From Acidovorax sp. GBBC 1281 (lineage in GTDB: Bacteria > Pseudomonadota > Gammaproteobacteria > Burkholderiales > Burkholderiaceae_C), in assembly GCF_028473645.1 (NCBI RefSeq), contig NZ_CP097269.1:186001-250000 (forward strand): DNA of 64,000 nucleotides. The letters run 5' to 3'. Shown here one piece after another: positions 9,521-18,686 of the stretch. Numbering within the stretch: position 1 is the stretch's first letter; each line of letters opens with the position of its first letter. Below the pieces are notes generated by a model that had not been told where the DNA came from, did no database searches, and was given only the letters and a program-made list of their open reading frames with translations. The position numbers and the translations under genes were made by a program.

Positions 9521-12500
9521 ATGATTGAACAGCCACCGAACCCCTCACGCCTGCTCCGATGCCTGGCAGGTCTTGCGCGGTGGTCCCTGGGCCTGCTCAT
9601 CGCCTTCTGGCTGCTGGTGGCCGCCGCCTGGGGGGTGCTTCACGGCTGGATTGTGCCGCGTATCGGCGACTTCCGTCCGCAGCTGGAAGCCCATGCCACA
9701 CGGGCGCTGGGGGTACCGGTGCGAATCGGTGCGCTGTCGGCCCGCTCCGAAGGGCTGGTGCCCACCATCGAGCTTAACGACGTCGCCCTGCTGGACCCCC
9801 AGGGCCGCGAGGCCCTGAAGCTGCCGCGCGTGGTGGGGTCGCTGTCGCCGCGCTCGGTGCTGCGCATGGGGTTCGAGCAGCTGTACATCGAACGCCCTGA
9901 ACTCGACGTGCGCCGCATGGCGGACGGCCGCATCTTCATCGCGGGGCTGGCGTTTCGCCAGAGCGCGGGCGGCGACAGCGCCGGGGCCGACTGGCTGTTC
10001 TCGCAGAGCGAGGTCGTGCTGCGCGGCGGCACCGTGCGGCTGACCGACGAGCAAAGCCGGGAGCCGCCCCTGGCCCTGGGGCAGGTGGACCTGCTGCTGC
10101 GCAACCGGGGCTGGCGCCACGGCATGCGGATCGAGGCCACGCCGCCGCCGGAGTGGGGCGACCGGTTCAAGCTCACCGGGCAGTTCCGCCAGCCGTTCCT
10201 GACGACGCACGGCGGGGCGTGGCAGCAGTGGACGGGGCAGCTGTTCGCCGATTTCTCGCGCGTGGACGTGTCCCGGCTGCGCCACCATGTCCACATCGAC
10301 GGCGTGCAGGTGGCCGAGGGCCGCGGCGCGCTGCGCGCGTGGGTCGATTTCCAGCGCGGGCAGTTCGTCGGCGGCACGGCCGACCTCGCCCTGGCCGGGG
10401 TGAACGCCCGCCTGGGCGAGGGGCTGGAGCCGCTCGCGCTGCAGTCCGTCGCCGGCCGGGTGGGCGGGCGGCGCCTGTCCGACGGGTTCGAGTTCTCCAC
10501 CGAGGGCCTGCAGTTCACCACGCAGGACGCATTGCGCTGGCCGGGCGGCAACCTCACGGTGCGGCACACTGGCGTGCAAAGCGGCCGCGAGCAGGGCGAA
10601 CTGCGCGCCGACCGCCTCGACCTGGCCGCGCTGGCGCAGATCGCCAGCCGGCTGCCGCTGGATGCCGCCGTGCATTCCGCCCTGGCCGACTACACGCCGC
10701 GCGGGCTGGTGGAGGAGGTCAAGGCCACCTGGCGCGGCCCCCTGCAGCAGTTGCAGCAATACCAGGCGCGCGGCAAGGTGACCGGGCTGGCGGTGGCCGA
10801 CCAGCCGCGCGCCGAAGGCTCGGCATCGCACGTGCCCGGCCTGCGCGGCGCGAGCGTGGAGTTCGACGTGTCGCAGGCCGGCGGCAAGGCCACGCTGGCC
10901 CTGGCGGACGGCGCCCTGGTGCTGCCCCACGTATTCGAGGAAGGCACGGTGCCGGTGGACCAGCTGTCGGCGAACGTGCGCTGGCAGATCGAGGGCGAGC
11001 GCATCGCGGTGCAGGCCAGCGAACTGCAGTTTTCCAACGCCGATGCGCAGGGCGAGGCCCGGCTGAACTGGCACACCGGCGATGCCGATCGTGGCGGTGC
11101 CCGGCCGCGGTTTCCCGGCGTGCTGGACCTGTCCGGCAGCCTGAGCCGCGCGGACGGCACCCGCGTGCACCGCTACCTGCCGCTGTCCATCCCGCAGGAG
11201 ACGCGCCACTACGTGCGCGACGCGGTCACCACGGGCACGGCCAGCAACGTGCAGTTCCGCGTCAAGGGCGACCTGCACGACATTCCCTTCAACACGCCCG
11301 GGCAGGGCGACTTCCACATCGCCGCGCGCGTGAAGGACGTGACCTATGCCTATGTGCCGCCGCGCCTGCAGCATGCCAACGAGGCGCCCTGGCCCGCCCT
11401 CACCGAACTCACCGGCGACCTGATCTTCGACCGATCCACCATGGCCGTGAAGGGCGCCAGCGGCAGCTTCGCCGGCACGCCGAAGCTGCGCGTGAACAAG
11501 GTGGAGGCGCGCATTCCGGACCTGGCCCACACGGTGGTCGCGGTGAACGCCGATGCGCGCGGCCCGCTGGCGGACATGCTGTCGTTCGTCACCACCTCGC
11601 CGCTGGCGCGCCTGACCGGCAATGCGCTGGACAAGACCACGGCCAACGGCACGGCCGACCTGCAGCTGGCCCTGTCGCTGCCCGTCAGCCACATCGACCA
11701 GTCCAAGGTACAGGGCAGCGTGACCCTGGCGGGCAACGACGTGCGCATCGCACCGGAGGCGCCGCCCATCGGCCGCGCGCGCGGCACCGTGCAGTTCACC
11801 GACACCGGCTTCACCCTGGCGGGCGTGCAGGGCCGCGCGCTGGGGGGCGACCTGCGGCTGGAGGGTGGCATGCGATCCCTGCCCGCGGGGGCGTTGCCGG
11901 TGGAGTCCTCCGTGCAGGTGCGCGGCCAGGGCGTGGCCACGGCCGAGGGGCTGCGCCAGGCGTCGCAATGGCCGGGTCTGGCGCAACTGGCCCAGCGCGC
12001 GAGCGGCAGCACGCCCTACACCCTGGTGCTGGGCGTGCGCCGGGGCACGCCGGAGGTGCAAGTGACCACCACCTTGCAGGGCATGGCGCTGGACCTGCCG
12101 GCGCCGCTGGGCAAGACCGCCGAGGCCCTGATGCCCGTGCGGTTCGAGACGCAGCTCACGCGCGAATCGCTGGCGGCCGCGGCAGGGAGCGGCAACGGCA
12201 GCGGCGGTGGCAATGGCACCGGTGCGGCGCCCCTGCACGAACACATGGCGCTGGACCTGGGCGCGCTCGGATCGGTGACCTATGTGCGCGACATTGCCAA
12301 CGCCGCCCAGCCCCGGGTGCTGCGCGGCGCCATCGCGCTGGGCCTGGCGCCCGGCGAGGCGGCGCCCCTGCCCGAACGCGGCGTGGTGGCCAATGTGCAG
12401 ATCGGCGAGCTGGACGTCGATGCCTGGCAGGCGGCGCTGATGGGCAACGACCCCGCGCGCTCGCCCCTGCTGGTGGCGCCACCGGCTGCCGAGGCCGCAT

Positions 12501-13783
12501 CGGCGGCCAGCACGCCGGCGAGTGCCGCGCCCGCTGCCGTGGCGGGCAACGGGACGGGCACCGCTCCCGTGCCTTCCGTCTCTCCCATGCAGGACTACCT
12601 GCCCACGCAGCTGGCCGTGCGGGCCCGTCAGGTGGACTTCCAGGGCCGCACGCTGCACGGCGTGGTCATGGGCGGCTCGCGCGAGGGCAGCACCTGGCGC
12701 ACCAACGTGGACGCCCAGGAGCTGAACGGCTACGTGGAGTTTCGCCAGGGCGCGGGCAGCGGGCCCGATGCGGGCTCCGGCCGGGTGTTCGCCCGCCTGT
12801 CGCGCCTGGCCGTCCCGCAGAGCGATGCCAAGGAGGTGGATGAACTGCTGGCCGAAGAACCGGCCGCCGGCGCCGGCACGCTGCCGTCGCTGGACATCGT
12901 GGTGGACGATTTCGTGCTGCGCGGGCGCCGCCTGGGCCGCATCGAGATCGAGGCGCAGAACCGCGGCGGCGACGGCGCCCCGCGCGAATGGCGGCTGTCC
13001 AAGTTCAACATCGTCGCGCCCGAGGCCACGCTCACGGCCAACGGCAACTGGGCGCTGCTGGGCAGCGACGGCGCCGCCGATGCGCGCCGCCGCACGGTGA
13101 TGAACTTCAAGCTCGACATCCGCGACTCGGGCGATCTGCTCGCGCGCTTCGGCATGGCCGACGTGGTGCGCCGCGGCAAGGGCCGCATGGAGGGGCAGGT
13201 CGCCTGGATGGGCTCGCCGCTCACGCCGGACTACCGCACCATGTCGGGCCAGATGAACGTCAACGTCGAATCGGGCCAGTTCCTCAAGGCCGATCCGGGG
13301 CTGGCCAAGCTGCTGGGCGTGCTCAGCCTGCAGTCGCTGCCGCGCCGGCTCACGCTCGATTTCCGCGACGTGTTCAGCGAAGGCTTCGCGTTCGACTTCG
13401 TGCGCGGCGACGTGCGCATGGAGCAGGGCGTGGCCACCACCAACAACCTGCAGATGAAGGGCGTGAACGCCGCCGTGCTGATGGAGGGCAGCGCCGACCT
13501 GGACCGCGAAACGCAGGACCTGCACGTGGTCGTGGTGCCCGAGATCAATGCCATGACGGCCTCCCTCGTGGCCACGGCCATCAACCCGGTGGTCGGCCTG
13601 GGCAGCTTCCTCGCGCAGGTCTTTCTGCGCGGGCCGCTCATCCAGGCGGCCACGCAGGAGTTCCGCATCGACGGCACCTGGACCGATCCGCGCATCGAGC
13701 GCGTGCCCCGGCGAAAGCTGGGCAGCGCCGACCCCGCCGCCCGGCCGCCCACGGCCGAGTCACCCACCGGAGACAAATCATGA
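9521..13783 (+). CDS. yhdP: YhdP family AsmA-like envelope protein
   Basis: A 1420-residue protein with one N-terminal membrane segment (about residues 18-42, SLGLLIAFWLLVAAAWGVL) and a very long periplasmic part of the YhdP/TIGR02099 type. The C-terminal region (LSLQSLPRRLTLDFRDVFSEG) is the conserved AsmA-like end. In Escherichia coli, YhdP belongs to the bridge-like proteins that help move phospholipids to the outer membrane. A low-complexity Gly/Ser/Asn patch near residue 890 and an Ala/Pro patch near residue 990 look like linkers. Its TGA overlaps the ATG of the nitrilase gene. Confidence 0.9.
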   Translation: MIEQPPNPSRLLRCLAGLARWSLGLLIAFWLLVAAAWGVLHGWIVPRIGDFRPQLEAHATRALGVPVRIGALSARSEGLVPTIELNDVALLDPQGREALKLPRVVGSLSPRSVLRMGFEQLYIERPELDVRRMADGRIFIAGLAFRQSAGGDSAGADWLFSQSEVVLRGGTVRLTDEQSREPPLALGQVDLLLRNRGWRHGMRIEATPPPEWGDRFKLTGQFRQPFLTTHGGAWQQWTGQLFADFSRVDVSRLRHHVHIDGVQVAEGRGALRAWVDFQRGQFVGGTADLALAGVNARLGEGLEPLALQSVAGRVGGRRLSDGFEFSTEGLQFTTQDALRWPGGNLTVRHTGVQSGREQGELRADRLDLAALAQIASRLPLDAAVHSALADYTPRGLVEEVKATWRGPLQQLQQYQARGKVTGLAVADQPRAEGSASHVPGLRGASVEFDVSQAGGKATLALADGALVLPHVFEEGTVPVDQLSANVRWQIEGERIAVQASELQFSNADAQGEARLNWHTGDADRGGARPRFPGVLDLSGSLSRADGTRVHRYLPLSIPQETRHYVRDAVTTGTASNVQFRVKGDLHDIPFNTPGQGDFHIAARVKDVTYAYVPPRLQHANEAPWPALTELTGDLIFDRSTMAVKGASGSFAGTPKLRVNKVEARIPDLAHTVVAVNADARGPLADMLSFVTTSPLARLTGNALDKTTANGTADLQLALSLPVSHIDQSKVQGSVTLAGNDVRIAPEAPPIGRARGTVQFTDTGFTLAGVQGRALGGDLRLEGGMRSLPAGALPVESSVQVRGQGVATAEGLRQASQWPGLAQLAQRASGSTPYTLVLGVRRGTPEVQVTTTLQGMALDLPAPLGKTAEALMPVRFETQLTRESLAAAAGSGNGSGGGNGTGAAPLHEHMALDLGALGSVTYVRDIANAAQPRVLRGAIALGLAPGEAAPLPERGVVANVQIGELDVDAWQAALMGNDPARSPLLVAPPAAEAASAASTPASAAPAAVAGNGTGTAPVPSVSPMQDYLPTQLAVRARQVDFQGRTLHGVVMGGSREGSTWRTNVDAQELNGYVEFRQGAGSGPDAGSGRVFARLSRLAVPQSDAKEVDELLAEEPAAGAGTLPSLDIVVDDFVLRGRRLGRIEIEAQNRGGDGAPREWRLSKFNIVAPEATLTANGNWALLGSDGAADARRRTVMNFKLDIRDSGDLLARFGMADVVRRGKGRMEGQVAWMGSPLTPDYRTMSGQMNVNVESGQFLKADPGLAKLLGVLSLQSLPRRLTLDFRDVFSEGFAFDFVRGDVRMEQGVATTNNLQMKGVNAAVLMEGSADLDRETQDLHVVVVPEINAMTASLVATAINPVVGLGSFLAQVFLRGPLIQAATQEFRIDGTWTDPRIERVPRRKLGSADPAARPPTAESPTGDKS

Positions 13784-14598
13784 TGAAAGCCGCCGCATTG
13801 CAAATGGTGTCGGGCCTGCACGTGCCCGGCAATCTCGAACAGGCCCGCCACCTGCTGGAGCAGGCCGCCGCCGAAGGCGCCGAGCTGGCCGTGCTGCCCG
13901 AGTATTTTTGCGCCATGGGCGCGCGCGACACCGACAAACTCGCGCTGCGCGAGCCCTACGGCGAAGGCCCCATTCAGCGCTTTCTGGCCCAGGCGGCCCG
14001 GGAGCTGGGCCTGTGGGTGGTGGGCGGTACGCTGCCGCTGCAGTGCGAGAGCGCGCACCAGGTGCGCAACACCTCGCTGGTGTTCTCGCCGCAGGGCGAG
14101 TGCGTGGCCCGCTACGACAAGATCCACCTGTTTCGCTTCGACAACGGGCGCGAGCGCTTCGACGAGGCCGCGGTGATCGAGGCGGGCAACACACCCGTGC
14201 GCTTCGAGCTGACCGCGCGCGACGGCACCCTTTGGCGCGTGGGCCTGTCCGTCTGCTACGACCTGCGCTTTCCCGAGCTGTACCGCCAGCATGCACGGGC
14301 CGGGGCCGACCTGCTGCTGGTGCCCAGCGCCTTCACCCACACCACGGGCGAGGCCCATTGGGAGTTGCTGCTGCGCGCCCGCGCGGTGGAGAACCTCGCC
14401 TATGTGCTGGCGCCGGCGCAGGGCGGCCTGCACGAGAACGGCCGCCGCACCTGGGGCCACAGCATGGTGGTCGATCCGTGGGGCGCCGTGCAGGCGCAGG
14501 TGGCCGAAGGCCCGGGCGTGGCCCTGGGTGTGCTCGATGCGGCGCGGCTGCAGCAGGTGCGCCAGCAGCTGCCGGCGCTGGACCACTGCATCCTGTGA
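13780..14598 (+). CDS. Carbon-nitrogen hydrolase (Nit/nitrilase superfamily)
   Basis: A 272-residue nitrilase-fold hydrolase. The Glu-Lys-Cys triad is recognisable: LPEYF near residue 45, KIHLF near residue 113, and SVCYDLRFPELYR near residue 155. Sequence and length match the bacterial Nit1/Nit2-like group, which acts on small amides; in several organisms this group repairs deaminated glutathione. Its ATG overlaps the yhdP stop (ATGATG, two possible starts at 13780 and 13783) and its TGA overlaps the GTG of the kinase gene, so it lies inside a coupled operon. Substrate cannot be read from sequence. Confidence 0.88.
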   Translation: MMKAAALQMVSGLHVPGNLEQARHLLEQAAAEGAELAVLPEYFCAMGARDTDKLALREPYGEGPIQRFLAQAARELGLWVVGGTLPLQCESAHQVRNTSLVFSPQGECVARYDKIHLFRFDNGRERFDEAAVIEAGNTPVRFELTARDGTLWRVGLSVCYDLRFPELYRQHARAGADLLLVPSAFTHTTGEAHWELLLRARAVENLAYVLAPAQGGLHENGRRTWGHSMVVDPWGAVQAQVAEGPGVALGVLDAARLQQVRQQLPALDHCIL

Positions 14599-16637
14599 CC
14601 GACGGCGAGCCGTTCCTGTGGCCCTGGCACCGCTGGCGCAGCGCATGGAAGCGCTGGTCGCTGTGGGCCCTGCTCGTGTTGCTGGTGGCCGGCATGCTGG
14701 TCACCCAGGTGTGGCTGGCCGGCCGCTACGAGGCGAGCGAGGTGCAGAACCGCCTGGACCGCGACGCCGCCGATGCCGTGGCCGACATCCGCCAGGGCTT
14801 CGCCCACAACCTGCAGAACCTGCAGGCGCTGCACGTGGGCACGCCGGACCTGGCGAGCTGGGAGTCGCGCGCGGCGGCCTTGCTGAGCGTGCGCCGCGAA
14901 CTCGTGCGGCTGGAATGGCGCAGCCCCACGCTGGAAGTGCGGGCCCATGTCGAGACCCCCTACCGCCCGGTGCAGTGGGACGCCGAGATGCGCAGCGGCA
15001 TGCATTCCAACATCGCGCTGGCGTGCGCCAACGCGCGCCGCGTGTCGGGGCCGTCGTACTCCGGCAGCTACTTCCAGCCCCAGGGCGACGGCCGCGGCTC
15101 CGAGATGATGGAGCTGTGCCTGCCCCTCATGCAGGATGGCCGCAACGAAGGCTTCGTGGTGGCCACCTACTCGCTGCACAACGTGCTGATCGACCTGGTG
15201 GTGCCCAGCCTCAAGCGCGGGCAGGAGGTGTCGTTCACCGAAGCCGATGGCACCCGCCTGGCCATGGTGGGCGCCAGCCGGCGCGGCACGCGCCTGTTCA
15301 GCTCGCAGCAGCTGTTCGACCTGCCGGGCGCCACGCTGGTCCTGCGCATGGACAGCTGGCACAGCGCGCCCAGCGTGTTCCCCAATGTGCTCACCGCGCT
15401 GGTGACCGCCATGTCGATCGCCCTCGTCACCGTGCTGGTCGTGCTGGTGCGCGACAACCGGCGCCGGCTGCGCGCCGAGCGCGACCTGGGCGATGCGCTG
15501 GCGTTCCGCAAGGCCATGGAGGACTCGCTGGTGACCGGGCTGCGCGCGCGCGACTTGCAGGGGCGCATCACCTATGTGAACCCGGCCTTCTGCGAGATGG
15601 TGGGGTTCACCGCGCAGGAGCTGCTGGGCCAGAGCGCCCCGGTGCCCTACTGGCCGCCCGAGTTCGCCGACGAATACCGCCAGCGCCAGGCGATCCGCCT
15701 GTCCAGCCTGCACCCGCCGCCGCGCGAAGGCTACGAATCGACCTTCATGCGCAAGGACGGCGTGCGGTTTCCGGTGCTCATCTTCGAGGCGCCGCTCATC
15801 AACGCGCAGGGCCTGCACACCGGCTGGATGAGCGCGTTCCTGGACGTGAGCGAGCAGCGCCGCGTAGAGGAAATGTCCCGCGCCTCGCAGGAGCGCCTGC
15901 AGGCCACCGCGCGGCTGGCCACCGTGGGCGAGATGGCATCGCTGCTGAGCCATGAGCTGAACCAGCCGCTGGCCGCCATCTCCAGCTACGCCTCGGGCTC
16001 GCTCAACCTGCTGCCGCCGGGCGGCGGGCCACCGAAGGAGCCGCTGCACGACGTGCACGTGGCGCTGCAGCGCATCGCGCAGCAGGCCGAACGCGCGGGC
16101 CGCGTGATCCGCAGCGTGCACGACTTCGTACGGCGGCGCGACCAGTCGCGCGAGGTGGTCTCGGTGCACGACCTGCTGGAGGCCGTGATGCCGCTGATCC
16201 GCCTGCAGGCGCGCAAGCTCGAAGTCTTCGTGAAGATCTCGGTGGACGCCGACCTGCCCCCGGTGCTGTGCGACCGCACCATGGTCGAGCAGGTGCTGCT
16301 CAACCTGGCGCGCAACTCCATGCAGGCCATGGACGACCCCGCCACGCCCCAGCGCATCCTGGAGCTGCGCGTGCGCCGCGCCGCATCGAATGCGCGCAAT
16401 GCCTGGCTGGAGTTCATGGTCATCGACCGGGGCTGCGGCATCGCGCAGGACGTGGGCGAGAAACTCTTCACTCCCTTCTTCACCACACGGCCCGAGGGCA
16501 TGGGCCTCGGCCTGAGCCTGTGCCGCACCGTGGTCGAGCAGCACGGCGGCTTCCTGGGCCACGCGCCCAACGAGCCGCGTGGTACGGTATTCACTTTCAC
16601 CCTGCCTGCTGCCAGCGCGGACAGCAGCCACCCCTGA
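14595..16637 (+). CDS. Membrane PAS-domain sensor histidine kinase
   Basis: A 680-residue kinase of the DctB/FixL-like type. An N-terminal membrane helix (residues 20-38) and a second near residue 270 enclose a periplasmic sensor region of about 230 residues. A PAS domain follows (RITYVNPAFCEMVGFTAQEL, about residue 330), then the H-box LLSHELNQPLAAI with His453 and the ATP-binding G-box GMGLGLSLC near residue 635. The start is inferred to be the GTG at 14595, forming a GTGA overlap with the nitrilase stop. The response regulator follows with a one-base overlap (TGATG). The signal sensed is unknown. Confidence 0.9.
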   Translation: MTDGEPFLWPWHRWRSAWKRWSLWALLVLLVAGMLVTQVWLAGRYEASEVQNRLDRDAADAVADIRQGFAHNLQNLQALHVGTPDLASWESRAAALLSVRRELVRLEWRSPTLEVRAHVETPYRPVQWDAEMRSGMHSNIALACANARRVSGPSYSGSYFQPQGDGRGSEMMELCLPLMQDGRNEGFVVATYSLHNVLIDLVVPSLKRGQEVSFTEADGTRLAMVGASRRGTRLFSSQQLFDLPGATLVLRMDSWHSAPSVFPNVLTALVTAMSIALVTVLVVLVRDNRRRLRAERDLGDALAFRKAMEDSLVTGLRARDLQGRITYVNPAFCEMVGFTAQELLGQSAPVPYWPPEFADEYRQRQAIRLSSLHPPPREGYESTFMRKDGVRFPVLIFEAPLINAQGLHTGWMSAFLDVSEQRRVEEMSRASQERLQATARLATVGEMASLLSHELNQPLAAISSYASGSLNLLPPGGGPPKEPLHDVHVALQRIAQQAERAGRVIRSVHDFVRRRDQSREVVSVHDLLEAVMPLIRLQARKLEVFVKISVDADLPPVLCDRTMVEQVLLNLARNSMQAMDDPATPQRILELRVRRAASNARNAWLEFMVIDRGCGIAQDVGEKLFTPFFTTRPEGMGLGLSLCRTVVEQHGGFLGHAPNEPRGTVFTFTLPAASADSSHP

Positions 16638-17266
16638 TGGAACCCGTCTCCAACGCCACCGTTTACATCGTCGACGACGACTCGGGCGTGCGCGAAGCGC
16701 TCGCCTGGCTGCTGCGATCGCGCCGCCTGCCCAGCGAGTCCTTCGACAGCGCCGAAGCCTTCGAAGCCATGCTCGACGAGCGCCCGCCCGCGCGCCAGCC
16801 GTGCTGCCTGCTGCTGGACGTGCGCATGCCGGGCATGAGCGGCCTGGCGTTGTTCGACCGGCTGGCCGAGCGCCGCCTGATCGATGCGATGCCGGTGATC
16901 TTCCTCACCGGCCACGCGGACGTGCCCACCGCCGTGGCCACCGTCAAGCGCGGGGCCTTCGACTTCTGCGAGAAGCCGTTTTCCGACAACCTGCTGGTGG
17001 ACCGCATCGAGCAGGCCCTGGCCCAGTCCGCGCAGCACATGGAGCAGGTGCGCCAGCACAGCGATCTGCAGGTGCGGCTGTCGGAGTTGACGGAGCGCGA
17101 GCGCGACGTGATGCGGCTGGTGGTCGAGGGGCTGCCCAACAAGCTCATCGCCGACCAGCTGGACATCAGCGTGCGCACGGTGGAAGTGCACCGCGCGCGC
17201 GTGTTCGACAAGATGCAGGTCAAGTCGGCCGTGGAACTGGCCAACCTGCTGCGCGCCGCGCACTGA
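16637..17266 (+). CDS. FixJ/TodT-type two-component response regulator
   Basis: A 209-residue regulator with a receiver domain (VYIVDDD at residues 8-14, phosphoacceptor Asp61 in LLLDVRMPGM, Lys in CEKPF) and a C-terminal LuxR-type helix-turn-helix (LTERERDVMRLVVEGLPNK followed by SVRTVEVHRARVFDKM). It shares one base with the kinase stop codon, so it is almost certainly the partner of that kinase. The four coupled genes from yhdP to here probably form one transcript ending at the hairpin just downstream. Target genes are not evident. Confidence 0.92.
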   Translation: MEPVSNATVYIVDDDSGVREALAWLLRSRRLPSESFDSAEAFEAMLDERPPARQPCCLLLDVRMPGMSGLALFDRLAERRLIDAMPVIFLTGHADVPTAVATVKRGAFDFCEKPFSDNLLVDRIEQALAQSAQHMEQVRQHSDLQVRLSELTERERDVMRLVVEGLPNKLIADQLDISVRTVEVHRARVFDKMQVKSAVELANLLRAAH

Positions 17267-17274
17267 ATGAACGC

Positions 17275-17298
17275 CACAGGGCGCCGAAGCGCCCTGTG
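17275..17298 (+). terminator. Hairpin after the FixJ-type regulator
   Basis: A perfect 10-bp stem CACAGGGCGC/GCGCCCTGTG closed by a CGAA tetraloop, eight bases after the stop codon. There is no T tract, so it may act as a weak or Rho-assisted terminator or as an RNA-stabilising end. It lies between convergent genes and could serve both. Confidence 0.65.
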
Positions 17299-17351
17299 AA
17301 AGCCACTCCCGCCGCGGTGCGCGGGCGGGGCGGCAGTGGGCCGGCCGGCGG

Positions 17352-17999
17352 TCAGCCCGGCTGGCGTTCGCCCACGAAGATTTCCACCCGGCGATTGCGC
17401 GCGCGGCCGTCGTTCGTGTCGTTGGTGGCGATCGGCTGGTGCGAGCCGCGGCCCTCGACCTGGATGCGCCCGCCGTTCACGCCCCGCGTCGTCAGGAAGT
17501 TGCGGGTGCTGGCCGCGCGGTCCATCGACAGCGGGTTGTTGATGGCATCGGTGCCGGTGGAGTCCGTGTGGCCCACGATGCGCACTTCGGTGTTGGGGTT
17601 GTTGCGAAGTCCCTCGGCGAAGCGCTCCAGCACGGGGGCGAAGTTGGACTGGATGTCCGAGCGGTTCGTGGCGAACGAGATGTCGCTCGGAATGTCGAGC
17701 TTGAGCTGGTTGTCGGCGGTCTGCGTCACCACCACGCCCGTGCCCTGGGTGACCTGCTGCATCTCGCGCTTTTGCCGCTCCATGTGCTGCGACCAGATGT
17801 AGGTGCCCAGGGCCCCAACACCCGCCCCGACGACGGCCCCGGTGCCCGCCCGGCCGCCGGTGGCGGAGCCGATGACCGCGCCGGCCACCGCGCCGACGCC
17901 GGCGCCCGTCGCGGTGCGCCGCTGGGTATCGTCCATGTTGGCACAGCCGCTCACGAGCAGAACGGCGGCAGTGGCGCCGATGAGAATCTTGTTGCGCAT
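17352..17999 (-). CDS. OmpA-family outer-membrane lipoprotein with glycine zipper
   Basis: A 215-residue lipoprotein. The signal peptide ends in a lipobox LVSGC (Cys19). A glycine-zipper segment follows (GAGVGAVAGAVIGSATGG, about residues 34-51, continuing to residue 70). The C-terminal OmpA domain that binds peptidoglycan is clear from VGHTDSTGTDAINNPLS and GRARNRRVEI. This arrangement matches YiaD-like proteins, which tie the outer membrane to the wall. It is encoded convergent to the FixJ-type regulator and reads as a single-gene unit. Confidence 0.9.
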   Translation of the reverse strand: MRNKILIGATAAVLLVSGCANMDDTQRRTATGAGVGAVAGAVIGSATGGRAGTGAVVGAGVGALGTYIWSQHMERQKREMQQVTQGTGVVVTQTADNQLKLDIPSDISFATNRSDIQSNFAPVLERFAEGLRNNPNTEVRIVGHTDSTGTDAINNPLSMDRAASTRNFLTTRGVNGGRIQVEGRGSHQPIATNDTNDGRARNRRVEIFVGERQPG

Positions 18000-18131
18000 G
18001 GGATCTTCCTTTTCCAGGTGATGGACTGCCAGCCAGTCGTGCTTGAAGGGGAGGTCCCTTTGGGTTCAGGCCCGGCCGGCGGCTCCGAACGAAATTGAGA
18101 GGCCCCTATTCTTGGCACGGATGGCGCAGGA

Positions 18132-18677
18132 TCAGGGTAGGACCAATTCGTCAGGGTCTTCGGCCAGGCCTGCCCGGCTTTGAAACGCAGGCCCCATCTG
18201 GGAGAAAGGCGCTCCGGTGCAGGGGTGCTGGCCGACCATCTCGCCGTTCTTCCACACCATGACCCCGGCTTTTTCCCCCCAGCGCGCACCGAAGGCGCGG
18301 TACACCACATAGGAAAAAGGCGGTTGATTGAACCGCAGGTAATTGCCCCCGCCTGCGGAGTACCAAAGCCTTTTGGCCACGACGGTCTGCCGCCATGCGG
18401 GATCGTCCTTGGCGCGTGGGAGCGCCATTTCCACTTTTCCTGGCTTTCCGAAGCGGTATTGCAGATGGCCCTGGCTGGTATCCAGCGATGGGGAGGCGCA
18501 GGCGGAAACCACGCGCCTGGATTGAAGTCTGCAGGCGAAGATGACGTCTTCTTCCGGCAGGCACAGGCCCCGGTCTTTGGACGGTGCCGGTGCGGGCACC
18601 TGGGACATCGAGCCGGTGCACAGCAGCAGGCCCAGCAGGGGCAGCCACCTTGAAGCGCCAGGAGGACGCGATTGCAT
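18132..18677 (-). CDS. Exported protein, candidate immunity partner of the adjacent hydrolase
   Basis: A 181-residue protein with an N-terminal signal peptide (SRWLPLLGLLLCTGSMSQ region) and a mature part with several cysteines. It contains a CLPEEDVIFACRLQSRRVVS block and a LQYRFGKPGKVEMALP strand-rich segment. I do not recognise a named family with certainty. It is nine bases downstream of the GH19-like hydrolase gene in the same direction. A small exported protein directly after a peptidoglycan/chitin hydrolase gene is the usual arrangement for a periplasmic immunity protein, but that role is inference. Base composition is visibly less GC-rich than in neighbouring housekeeping genes. Confidence 0.6.
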   Translation of the reverse strand: MQSRPPGASRWLPLLGLLLCTGSMSQVPAPAPSKDRGLCLPEEDVIFACRLQSRRVVSACASPSLDTSQGHLQYRFGKPGKVEMALPRAKDDPAWRQTVVAKRLWYSAGGGNYLRFNQPPFSYVVYRAFGARWGEKAGVMVWKNGEMVGQHPCTGAPFSQMGPAFQSRAGLAEDPDELVLP

Positions 18678-18686
18678 GGCGATTCC

